Below, one piece after another: positions 1 through 5,861 of a stretch of DNA of 5,861 nt. The translations under genes and the position numbers were made by a program. Below the pieces are notes generated by a model. The model was given only the letters and a program-made list of their open reading frames with translations. It had not been told where the DNA came from and searched no databases. Location of the stretch: positions 1 through 5,861 of the forward strand of contig JAKLEK010000096.1 in NCBI GenBank assembly GCA_022703115.1, written 5' to 3'. The first letter of the stretch is position 1. Each line of letters starts with the position of its first letter. This DNA is from Elusimicrobiota bacterium. Its GTDB lineage: Bacteria > Elusimicrobiota > Elusimicrobia > Elusimicrobiales > UBA9959.

Positions 1-449
1 AGGTCATGCTCATCCCGCGCCACCTGGTTAAGATATCCGCCGAGATGGGCTCAGACGGTAACATGGGGCTCCTGATCAACCCGCCCTTATCGGTCCTGGC
101 CGCGGCCCTTTTCGGCTGGCTGGTCTACTCGGTCTCCGCGGAAGCCGCCGGCGGGCTCTCCGGCGCGCTTAGGCTGAACTTCTCCCTCTCTTTCCTGATA
201 GCGTTCACGGGGCTGTTCCTGATGATGTCGCGCCTTAAGGCCCTGGCGCAGATAGTCGGACTTCTCGTGATGGAGAACGGGGTCTTCCTGCTGGCCTCTT
301 CCGTTTCCGGAGGCATGCCTTTCATCGTGGAAATAGCCGTGTTCCTGGACCTGCTCGCTCTGGTCGTGGTGGCCGGGATCTTCGTCTACAGGATAAAAGG
401 CCTGTTCACCCACATAGACGTGGGCAGGCTTACGAGGTTAAAAGGCTGA
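1..449 (+). CDS. hyfE: Hydrogenase-4 component E-like membrane subunit (NuoK-like), 5' partial
   Basis: Membrane subunit of a group 4 hydrogenase/Ehr-type complex, expected to sit in the inner membrane beside the antiporter-like subunits and help carry protons. The frame is open to the left edge. The first ATG (base 6) is very likely internal: the residues around it (V-MLIPRHL) resemble the conserved KxxLIP stretch near the middle of HyfE, and HyfE proteins are about 215 aa whereas only about 148 residues are visible. Counting from that ATG, four hydrophobic segments lie near 22-45, 59-74, 80-98 and 104-128. Signature matches to HyfE are LLVMENG (Glu90), FIVEI (Glu109), Asp115 and the C-terminal HIDVGRLTRLKG, close to the E. 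coli ending LDVNNLTSLKG as I recall it. Buried glutamates of this kind carry protons in NuoK. One base separates its TGA from the next ATG. The upstream operon genes (HyfB/HyfC-like) are presumably outside the window. Confidence 0.9.
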   Translation, partial: VMLIPRHLVKISAEMGSDGNMGLLINPPLSVLAAALFGWLVYSVSAEAAGGLSGALRLNFSLSFLIAFTGLFLMMSRLKALAQIVGLLVMENGVFLLASSVSGGMPFIVEIAVFLDLLALVVVAGIFVYRIKGLFTHIDVGRLTRLKG

Positions 450-450
450 A

Positions 451-1896
451 ATGCTTATATACGCGGCGCTGGCCGTAAATCTTCTCTGCGCGCTCCTTCC
501 GTGGTCCTTGAGCTGTCATCGGACCATGGGCGCCGTGAATATAGCCGGCCACCTGGCCGTTTTCGCGCTCGTTTCCGTCCAGGCTTTCCTCCTCGGGGCG
601 CCCGGAGCCCTGAACGGGGCTTTCCGGGCCGACGCCCTCAGCCTGTTCTTCATGTTCGCGATCGCGACGGTGGCCCTGGCCGCCGCCCTGTACTCCAAGG
701 GCTATATAGACCGGGAGACCGAGGAAGGCCATATCGGCGGGAAGGCGGCCGGCCTTTATTATTCGCTATTCAGTATTTTCACCCTTAGCATGTTCCTGGT
801 GACGCTGGCCGAGAACCTGGGACTTATGTGGGTGTACGTCGAGACGACCACGCTGGCCTCGGCGTTCCTGGTAGGGTTCCATACCACCAAGAAGGCCATC
901 GAGGCTGCCTGGAAATACGTGATAATCTGCTCGGTCGGCCTGGTGCTGGCCCTCCTCGGCGTGATCCTTTTCCGGTACGCCCAGGGAGGCGGGACCGGGA
1001 CCCTGGGATGGAGCGATATGATGGCGCACGCCCGCGAGCTGCATCCCGGGCTGGTCCGGACCGCCTTCATCTTCGTGCTGGTCGGCTACGGCACCAAGGC
1101 CGGTCTGGTGCCGATGCATACCTGGCTTCCGGACGCCCACAGCCAGGCTCCGACTCCGGTCAGCGCCCTGCTTTCCTGCGCGCTGCTCAATACCTCGGTA
1201 TACGCGGTGCTGCGGTTCATGGCGATAACCGACGCGGCCCTCGGGAAAGGGTATGCCGGCGGCCTGGCCCTCCTGTTCGGCATGCTCTCGCTCGGCGTTT
1301 CGGCCGCCTTCATTCTGGTGCAGAAGGACATCAAGCGCCTGCTCGCCTATTCCAGCGTGGAGCACATCGGCGTCATTTTCGTCGGGATGGGGATCGGCGC
1401 CCCGGTAGCCGTCTACGGCGCCCTTCTGCACGTGCTCAACCACGCGGCCACGAAGGCGCTGATGTTCTTCGCCGCCGGTTCGGTCGGGCGGGGCTACGGC
1501 ACGTACGACATGCGCCGGCTGAGGGGCGTGCTTTCGGCCATGCCTTTCACCGGCGCGTTCCTGCTGTTCGGCGCCTTCGCTCTCGGCGGGCTGCCGCCTT
1601 TTTCCATCTTCATGAGCGAATTGACCATTTTAGCCGGTTCCTTCGCGGCGGGCCGTACTATCGTGTCCGGCCTCTTCATGTTCTTTCTGGCGGTGGTCTT
1701 CGCCGCTCTGGTGCGGCATATGAGCGGCGCGTTGTTCGGCAGGGCGCCGGAAGGCCGGGTCTTCGAAGATGAGTCCCCCGCCTCGAAGGCCGCGTTCTTC
1801 CTTCTGGGCGCTCTGGTCCTGGCGCTCGGTCTGGCCGTACCGGCCTTTTTATCCGGCCTGCTGCGCGAAGCGGCGGCCGTTCTGACTGGAGTATGA
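451..1896 (+). CDS. hyfF: Hydrogenase-4 component F-like proton-conducting antiporter-type subunit (NuoL/M/N, MrpD family)
   Basis: A 481-aa integral membrane protein of the proton-translocating antiporter family, expected to couple redox chemistry in the peripheral arm to H+ (or Na+) movement. About 14 hydrophobic segments can be counted, the usual number for the family, without the long C-terminal lateral helix of NuoL. Diagnostic stretches are VETTTLASAFL (Glu131), KAIEAAWKY (Lys154), GYGTKAGLVPMHTWLPDAH (Lys216, His223, His230), DIKRLLAYSSVEHIG (Lys295, His305), HVLNHAATKAL (His327, His331, Lys335) and FMSEL (Glu390). The ETTTLASAF, EAAWKY and MHTWLPDAHSQAP segments match HyfF more closely than NuoN or NuoM. 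The charged residues expected for the proton path are present, so the pump looks functional. The ATG lies 1 nt after the previous stop, with AAGG (442-445) 5 nt upstream and GAGGT (434-438) further back. Length is a little under the E. coli HyfF (about 526 aa). Confidence 0.93.
   Translation: MLIYAALAVNLLCALLPWSLSCHRTMGAVNIAGHLAVFALVSVQAFLLGAPGALNGAFRADALSLFFMFAIATVALAAALYSKGYIDRETEEGHIGGKAAGLYYSLFSIFTLSMFLVTLAENLGLMWVYVETTTLASAFLVGFHTTKKAIEAAWKYVIICSVGLVLALLGVILFRYAQGGGTGTLGWSDMMAHARELHPGLVRTAFIFVLVGYGTKAGLVPMHTWLPDAHSQAPTPVSALLSCALLNTSVYAVLRFMAITDAALGKGYAGGLALLFGMLSLGVSAAFILVQKDIKRLLAYSSVEHIGVIFVGMGIGAPVAVYGALLHVLNHAATKALMFFAAGSVGRGYGTYDMRRLRGVLSAMPFTGAFLLFGAFALGGLPPFSIFMSELTILAGSFAAGRTIVSGLFMFFLAVVFAALVRHMSGALFGRAPEGRVFEDESPASKAAFFLLGALVLALGLAVPAFLSGLLREAAAVLTGV
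1888..1891 (+). promoter_or_regulatory. Ribosome binding site GGAG for the GTG-initiated large-subunit gene
   Basis: GGAG lies 6 nt before the GTG at 1898, within the last codons of the preceding gene. The in-frame ATG five codons further on (1913) is less well placed, so this site supports the GTG start and a full N-terminus of MNLDEM. Its position inside the upstream gene suggests coupled translation. Confidence 0.7.
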
Positions 1897-1897
1897 C

Positions 1898-3475
1898 GTG
1901 AACCTGGATGAAATGCTCAGACTGCTCCGGGACCGGGAAGGCGTATCCCCGGTCTCTTTCCGCCTGAACGCGGGGGACGAGGCGCATCTGGAGGTGAGGC
2001 CCGGGGATTTCAGGAAGGCCTGCCTCTTCGCGCATAACGTTTCCGGCGCGCCTGTCTCGACCCTGTTCGCCGAGGACCAGCGCGCGGAGCGCCGGCGGTT
2101 CTTCATACGCTGCGTGTTCTGCCTGCGTCAGGAGCGGATCTGGCTGGTGGTCTCGGCCGGGCTGGACCCGGAAGCCCCTGAATACGATTCCCTGGCGAAC
2201 GACATCTTCTCGGCGGCCCTCTTCGAAAGGGAGGCGGACGAGATGTTCGGCCTTAAGCGCCGCGGGGCTTTCGACGACAGGCCGCTCCGCCTTCACCCGG
2301 AGGTCTGGCCGGAAGGCTTCCACCCGCTCAGGAAGGATTTCAGGCACCCGGGGCCGCGCGGCCAGGCCGGCCGCGACTACGCGTTCCGCCGCGTGGAGGG
2401 CGAAGGGGTATTCGAGGTGCCCGTCGGCCCGGTGCACGCCGGCATAATAGGCCCCGGCCATTTCAGGTTCAGCGCGGCCGGGGAGCCGGTGCTGAACCTG
2501 GAGATACGCCTCGGCTTCACCCACCGCGGGGCCGAGAAGCTTTTCGAGGGCAGGACCGCGGCGGAGGCGCTCGCTTTCTCGGAACTGGTCGACGGGGAGG
2601 CCGCTTTCGCCCACAGCCTGGCCTTCTCCGACGCTGTAGAGAAGATCTGCGGAGTGAAGACCCCGGAGGAACATCTGCTCGCAAGGGGCATCCTGCTGGA
2701 GCTCGAAAGGATGTACAATCACGCCGGGGACCTGGGCGGCCTGGCCACCGACGTCGGCTTCGGCTTCCCGGCGGCCTGCGCCGCCGCGCTCAAGGAAGAC
2801 CTGCTGGCCCTGAACGGAAAGCTTGCCGGGTCCAGGTACCTGAAGGGTTTCAACAGGCTAGGCGGGACCTGCGGCCTCACCGTGCCTATGCTGGACGAGA
2901 TCGAAGCCGCTCTGGCCTCCGCATTGAAGGATTTCAGCGGAATAATGAATATACTTTACGGCAGCGCCTCCTTCATGGACCGGGTGGAAGAGACCGGCGT
3001 ATTGCCGCAAAAGACCGCGGCGGAACTGGGCGTTTCCGGTCCGGCGGCGCGGGCCTCCGGGATAGCCTGGGATATGCGGGAATTCTCTCCCCTCTACCGG
3101 CGCGCCGGCTTCAGGCCGGCCAGGCAGGCGCAGGGCGACGTGCTGGCCCGGCTAAGGGTCCGGGCGGCCGAGTTCGAGGAGTCCGCGAGGCTCGCGCGCG
3201 GGTTCTCCACCGCCCTCAGGACCGCGCCGCGCTCCGGCCCGGTATCCGTAGAGCCGGTAGAAGGCTGCGCGCTGGGCTGCGCGGAAAGCTGGCGGGGCCC
3301 GGTACTCTGCTGGGTGCGGCTGGGCCGGGACGGACGCGTGGAAAGATGCAAGGTTACGGACCCCTCGTTCCTCGGCTGGGAGGGACTGGCGCAGGCCGTG
3401 CCCGGCAACATCATCCCGGACTTCCCCCTCTGCAACAAAAGCTTCAATCTCTCCTATCCGGGGAACGACCTATGA
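1898..3475 (+). CDS. hyfG: Hydrogenase-4 component G/HycE-like large subunit (NuoC-NuoD fusion) lacking the [NiFe] ligands; Ehr-type
   Basis: A 525-aa peripheral-arm subunit. Residues 1-150 are a NuoC-like 30-kDa module (LFEREADEMFGL at 108-119, HPLRKDF at 142-148). Residues 168-525 are the NuoD/large-subunit module, recognised by EGVFEVPVGPVHAGIIGPGH (169-188), RLGFTHRGAEKLFEGR (204-219), LLELERMYNHAGDLGGL (266-282), GPAARASG (381-388) and WDMREF. In catalytic relatives the L1 motif reads about ERVCGICGFAH and the L2 motif about DPCYSC. Here L1 reads ELVDGEAAFAH (229-239), with Asp232 and Ala235 in the two Cys positions. L2 reads NLSYPG (517-522), with Ser519 and Gly522 in the Cys positions. 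The protein ends three residues later (NDL), so there is no C-terminal tail for a maturation protease. It cannot hold a normal Ni-Fe site and should not be called a hydrogenase. The best fit is the Ehr (energy-converting hydrogenase related) group; the substrate is unknown. The start is GTG with GGAG 6 nt upstream, and the stop overlaps the next start (ATGA). Confidence 0.92.
   Translation: MNLDEMLRLLRDREGVSPVSFRLNAGDEAHLEVRPGDFRKACLFAHNVSGAPVSTLFAEDQRAERRRFFIRCVFCLRQERIWLVVSAGLDPEAPEYDSLANDIFSAALFEREADEMFGLKRRGAFDDRPLRLHPEVWPEGFHPLRKDFRHPGPRGQAGRDYAFRRVEGEGVFEVPVGPVHAGIIGPGHFRFSAAGEPVLNLEIRLGFTHRGAEKLFEGRTAAEALAFSELVDGEAAFAHSLAFSDAVEKICGVKTPEEHLLARGILLELERMYNHAGDLGGLATDVGFGFPAACAAALKEDLLALNGKLAGSRYLKGFNRLGGTCGLTVPMLDEIEAALASALKDFSGIMNILYGSASFMDRVEETGVLPQKTAAELGVSGPAARASGIAWDMREFSPLYRRAGFRPARQAQGDVLARLRVRAAEFEESARLARGFSTALRTAPRSGPVSVEPVEGCALGCAESWRGPVLCWVRLGRDGRVERCKVTDPSFLGWEGLAQAVPGNIIPDFPLCNKSFNLSYPGNDL
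3460..3464 (+). promoter_or_regulatory. Likely ribosome binding site for the small-subunit gene
   Basis: GGGGA ends 7 nt before the ATG at 3472. It lies inside the end of the large-subunit gene and supports the ATGA-overlap start over any in-frame start further upstream, which would read through large-subunit coding sequence in a shadow frame. Confidence 0.5.
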
Positions 3476-4011
3476 CGAGGATATTCCTTGAAAGTCTGAG
3501 GAAAGGCCGCCTTTCGCGCGCGGTAAAGGCCTCCTCCGCGGGGCCGGAGTACGAGAAGGCCGGTCAGGAACTGCGCGCACTCATCGCGCGCCATTTCGGC
3601 CGTTCGCTGCAGATACGGGAAGTGGACGCCGGTTCCTGCGGGGCCTGCGAATCCGAGATCATCTCCGCCTGCAATCCGATATACGATATACAGCGTTTCG
3701 GGGTGGATTTCGCGGCTTCCCCGCGCCACGCGGACGCGCTGCTGGTCACCGGGCCCGTGACGCGCAACATGGAGACCGCGCTTCTCAGGACTTACGAGGC
3801 GATGTCCGGCCCGAAGTTCGTGATAACCTGCGGCGACTGCGCCCTGGACGGCGGGGCTTTCAAAGATTCCTATTACTGCGCCGGGGGCGCCGGCGCCCTT
3901 CTGCCGGTGGCCGCCCACGTTCCGGGCTGTCCGCCGCATCCGATGGCCCTGGTCGAAGCGCTGCTGCGCCTTCTGGACCGTCTTAATACTGAAGGTCAGC
4001 CGAAAATGTAA
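3472..4011 (+). CDS. hyfI: Hydrogenase-4 component I/HycG-like Fe-S small subunit (NuoB-like)
   Basis: A 179-aa NuoB/HycG-family protein that carries the [4Fe-4S] cluster next to the large subunit's active-site cavity. Visible ligands are Cys56 and Cys59 in GSCGACESEI, Cys123 in CGDCALDGGAF, and Cys153 in PGCPPHP. TGPVT (93-97) is also typical. The CxxC pair matches group 4 hydrogenase small subunits; Complex I NuoB has two adjacent cysteines instead. Electron transfer to the large subunit thus looks intact although the Ni-Fe site is gone. Three further cysteines (67, 120, 136) have no role I can assign. The start at 3472 overlaps the large-subunit stop by 4 nt. The frame is open upstream to an ATG at 3346, but that extension lies wholly inside the large-subunit gene and matches nothing in the family. 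The protein is shorter than E. coli HycG (about 255 aa). It is the last gene of the operon, as the next gene faces it. Confidence 0.93.
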   Translation: MTRIFLESLRKGRLSRAVKASSAGPEYEKAGQELRALIARHFGRSLQIREVDAGSCGACESEIISACNPIYDIQRFGVDFAASPRHADALLVTGPVTRNMETALLRTYEAMSGPKFVITCGDCALDGGAFKDSYYCAGGAGALLPVAAHVPGCPPHPMALVEALLRLLDRLNTEGQPKM

Positions 4012-5162
4012 AGTTCCTCTTCGGCGCGGGTGACCGCAGTGTACAGCCAGCGGCGCCACATCTCGTCGTCCATCTTCTGGAAGCGTTCCTCGAACATCAC
4101 CACCCGCCGGGCCTGGCCGCCCTGGGCCTTGTGCACGGTCAGGGCGTAGCCGAAATCGAAGAGGTCCCCCCGCGAGGCGAGGACCCTGTCCTTAGTGAAA
4201 TTGACCCCCGAAGGCGCGCCGAACTGCGGCGCGTACACCAGGCCGGAATAGGGCTTCGTGGAATCGTCCATGTCTATCTCGGCCGAATACCAGTCCGAGG
4301 ACCTCTTATCCATGCGCGAGACCGTGCCCAGCATGCCGTTATAGACGGCTTTCTTCCGGTTGTTGCGCAGGCAGATGACCCGGTCCCCGCTCATCGGTTC
4401 GGGGCTTTCGTAGCCCAGCGCGTTCCGGATGAAGCGGTTTATCCTGTTGCGGGTGGAATTGTAGCCGCACAGGATCATGGTGTCGGCGCGATAGGCTTCC
4501 AGCAGCTCGCCGCTGCGCTCCTGCGCCTCCTCGTCATGTTTGGAATATTTGACCACGCAGGGGCCGAAGCGCTTCGCCGGCACATGGCCGGAATGCCTGG
4601 CATGCTCCGAGACCGCGATTATCGGGTTGCCCCTCGCCTGCCGGTGTATCTCGCTCAGGACTATATCCGGAGAGCGCATCAGGTCGAAGCGTCCGCTTAT
4701 CGGCGGCAGCTGGCCGTGGTCGCCCACGGCGAGCACCGGCGCCCCGAAGGACGCCAGGTCCCGCCAGATATCCTCGTCCACCATCGAAGCCTCGTCGACG
4801 ATTATCAGGCTCTTGGCCAGGCTGTCCTTCCGTTCCCAGCCGACTATCTCTCCGCGGGAGTTCTCTATCGGGGTGTAGATGAGGCCGTGTATGGTGCTTA
4901 CGGTGTCCCTGGGGCGCAGGGCTTCGGCCTCGCAGAGCTTGTTCTTGAGGTTCTGGGCGGCCCTGCCGGTGTAGCTGCAGAAGGCGACGCCGCTTTTCTT
5001 GTCCGTTTCGGCGAGACGGGCGCGGAGCACCGAGATGAGCGTGGTTTTGCCGGTCCCGGCGTAGCCGCCGAGGGTTATATGCCTTTTCTTCGCCGGGTCG
5101 GCGTGCCAGGCCAGGAGCGCGTCGAGCGCCTCGCGCTGGTCTTTAGATAGTTCGAAGGTCAT
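3996..5162 (-). CDS. Compact RecD/Dda-like superfamily 1B DNA helicase (AAA_30 + UvrD_C_2)
   Basis: A 388-aa cytoplasmic ATP-dependent helicase. Motifs in order: Gln9 (Q-motif); Walker A GYAGTGKTT (33-41); motif Ia SYTGRAAQNL (63-72); Walker B IIVDEASMVD (120-129); motif III GDHGQLPP (147-154); motif IV EIHRQ (171-175, Arg174); an SH3-like segment SGDRVICLRNNRKKAVYNG (258-276); motif V FGYALTVHKAQGGQ (337-350); and motif VI YTAVTRAEEELYI (374-386). All ATPase and arginine-finger positions look intact. It lacks the long N-terminal region of RecD2 (about 740 aa) and ends right after motif VI, so in size it is nearer to T4 Dda (about 440 aa). Likely roles are DNA repair, recombination or fork processing; the sequence does not decide which. 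The ATG at 5162 is fixed by an in-frame stop 12 nt upstream (5175-5177); no strong Shine-Dalgarno is visible. It lies 32 nt after the preceding minus-strand gene, so co-transcription is likely. Its 3' end overlaps the small-subunit gene by 16 bp. Confidence 0.93.
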   Translation of the reverse strand: MTFELSKDQREALDALLAWHADPAKKRHITLGGYAGTGKTTLISVLRARLAETDKKSGVAFCSYTGRAAQNLKNKLCEAEALRPRDTVSTIHGLIYTPIENSRGEIVGWERKDSLAKSLIIVDEASMVDEDIWRDLASFGAPVLAVGDHGQLPPISGRFDLMRSPDIVLSEIHRQARGNPIIAVSEHARHSGHVPAKRFGPCVVKYSKHDEEAQERSGELLEAYRADTMILCGYNSTRNRINRFIRNALGYESPEPMSGDRVICLRNNRKKAVYNGMLGTVSRMDKRSSDWYSAEIDMDDSTKPYSGLVYAPQFGAPSGVNFTKDRVLASRGDLFDFGYALTVHKAQGGQARRVVMFEERFQKMDDEMWRRWLYTAVTRAEEELYIFG

Positions 5163-5194
5163 GTCTCGGACCGGTCAGCGGCGGCCTGGCGGGG

Positions 5195-5861
5195 TCACTC
5201 CGTTCCCCTGGCGGGACGGTCCCAACGGAGGATGCCGGCGATGTCGGCGTAGTCGTCCGACCATACCCGTCCGCCGTCGGTGCGGGGACAGGGTTTCCAG
5301 CCGTAATTATCCGTCAGGTCTTCCAGGTCCGAAGGGTCCGCGGCCATGGCCACCCAGGTGGAAGGGAACTTCTCCCCCCGGTCGGCCTCGTTGGCGATGT
5401 CGTCGTAGATCGTCCGGGCGGACCAGCCGGCGTCCGCGGCCAGGTCGCCCAGCACCGGGGCCAGGTCCTGGAAGCGGTTGGAGATGTGGAACAGCGCCAT
5501 GCGCCGCGGCGCCAGTTTGGAGAAATATAACGTGAACGCCTCCCGGGTCAGCAGATGCGTGGGGATGGCGTCGGAGCCGAAGGCGTCCAGTATGAGCAGA
5601 TCGAAACCGCCGTCGGGGGCCGAAGCGATCGACCTCCTGCCGTCCCCCTGTACCACCCGGTAGGTTATCGGGGAGCCGCTCAGGAAAGTGAACAGGTCCG
5701 GATCGCGCGCGATGCGCGTCACCGCGGGGTCGATCTCGTAAAAGGTCCAGTCCTGCCCGGCCCGGCCGTAGCGTGCGATGGAGCCGGCGCCCAGACCTAT
5801 GGCGGCCACGCGGGCGCGCGGCGCGCGGCGTTCCAGCCAGGCGAAGACCCGGGGCAGGGGG
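5195..5861 (-). CDS. Fused membrane/spermidine synthase-like protein, C-terminal domain, 5' partial
   Basis: C-terminal 221 residues of a spermidine synthase-fold (class I methyltransferase-like) protein; the frame stays open to the right edge. Counting from the first visible residue, the nucleotide-binding loop GLGAGS is at 23-28, the acidic end of strand 2 at YEIDP (Asp45), GDGR at 73-76 and the active-site strand ILDAFGSDAIP at 91-101, followed by THLLTREAF, HISNRFQDLAPVL (126-138) and VWSDDYADIAGIL (200-212). These last stretches are typical of the fused MFS/spermidine synthase proteins, whose N-terminal half is a multi-pass membrane domain. That half would lie beyond the window. A GTG at 5809 is not the start: it falls in the middle of the first beta strand of the fold, and upstream residues (PLPRVFAWLERR) also fit the family. 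The family resembles aminopropyltransferases, but for most fused members the substrate is unproven. It is probably the first gene of a unit with the helicase. Confidence 0.88.
   Translation of the reverse strand, partial: PLPRVFAWLERRAPRARVAAIGLGAGSIARYGRAGQDWTFYEIDPAVTRIARDPDLFTFLSGSPITYRVVQGDGRRSIASAPDGGFDLLILDAFGSDAIPTHLLTREAFTLYFSKLAPRRMALFHISNRFQDLAPVLGDLAADAGWSARTIYDDIANEADRGEKFPSTWVAMAADPSDLEDLTDNYGWKPCPRTDGGRVWSDDYADIAGILRWDRPARGTE

Noticed and set aside
828..1772. Open frame of 314 codons in another plus-strand frame within the HyfF-like gene
   Set aside because: Arg/Gly/Pro-rich shadow with no hydrophobic or domain pattern; the HyfF frame matches its family throughout.
2111..2122. 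CxxC pair (Cys72, Cys75) in the NuoC-like domain as a possible metal site
   Set aside because: Only two cysteines, inside a predicted beta strand, with no partner pair nearby; likely chance.
1676..2722. Long open frame (348 codons) on the minus strand across the end of the HyfF-like gene and the start of the large subunit
   Set aside because: It is antisense to two well-supported genes, is rich in Arg, Pro, Glu and Gly, and shows no recognisable motif; it is a GC-driven shadow frame.
3346..3471. Possible 42-codon N-terminal extension of the small subunit from an upstream ATG
   Set aside because: It lies entirely within the large-subunit gene, is Gly/Arg/Pro-rich and unlike HycG N-termini; the ATGA overlap at 3472 with GGGGA upstream is a better start.
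3999..4025. Inverted repeat GCCGAA...TTCGGC across the convergent stop codons, considered as a bidirectional terminator
   Set aside because: Only 6 bp of stem around a 15-nt loop, no T-run on either side; too weak to call.
4131..5150. Long open frame (339 codons) on the plus strand inside the helicase gene
   Set aside because: It mirrors the helicase frame on the other strand, has no domain I can recognise, and the helicase motifs on the minus strand are unambiguous.
5161..5535. Plus-strand open frame antisense to the spermidine synthase-like gene
   Set aside because: Extremely Pro/Arg/Gly-rich, no motif, and fully antisense to a recognisable domain.

Overview
The window comes from a GC-rich bacterium with tightly packed genes. 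It holds two gene blocks that face each other. Isoleucine is often coded by ATA despite the high GC: 6 of the 10 Ile codons in the visible part of the first gene are ATA, and AGG is common for Arg. High GC with ATA is a habit I associate with Elusimicrobiota and some other deep or anaerobic lineages, so that placement is only a weak guess. The gene content (a group 4 hydrogenase-like membrane complex and a membrane-fused spermidine synthase-like protein) fits an anaerobic or facultatively anaerobic bacterium.

Plus strand, 1-4011: the 3' end of an operon for a membrane-bound respiratory complex related to hydrogenase-4/formate hydrogenlyase and Complex I. In order it encodes a HyfE-like membrane subunit (5' end outside the window), a HyfF-like antiporter-type proton channel, a HyfG/HycE-like large subunit (fused NuoC + NuoD modules) and a HyfI/HycG-like Fe-S small subunit (NuoB-like). 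The genes are spaced by 1 nt, spaced by 1 nt, and overlapped by 4 nt, so they are almost certainly co-transcribed and translationally coupled. The key point is that the large subunit has lost all four cysteines that bind the [NiFe] centre (replaced by Asp232, Ala235, Ser519 and Gly522), while the small subunit keeps its four [4Fe-4S] ligands. This is therefore not a hydrogenase. It belongs with the 'energy-converting hydrogenase related' (Ehr) complexes, whose substrate is, as far as I know, not settled. No two-[4Fe-4S] ferredoxin subunit (HyfH/HycF/NuoI type) follows the small subunit.

Minus strand, 3996-5861: a two-gene unit read toward the complex operon. The upstream gene (running off the right edge) is the C-terminal methyltransferase-fold domain of a fused membrane/spermidine synthase-like protein. 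After a 32-nt gap comes a complete, compact superfamily 1B RecD/Dda-like DNA helicase. The helicase and small-subunit genes converge and overlap by 16 bp, so no intergenic space or clear terminator separates the two blocks.

There is no stretch over 300 bases without a gene. I see no tRNA, rRNA, CRISPR array, insertion sequence or notable repeat.
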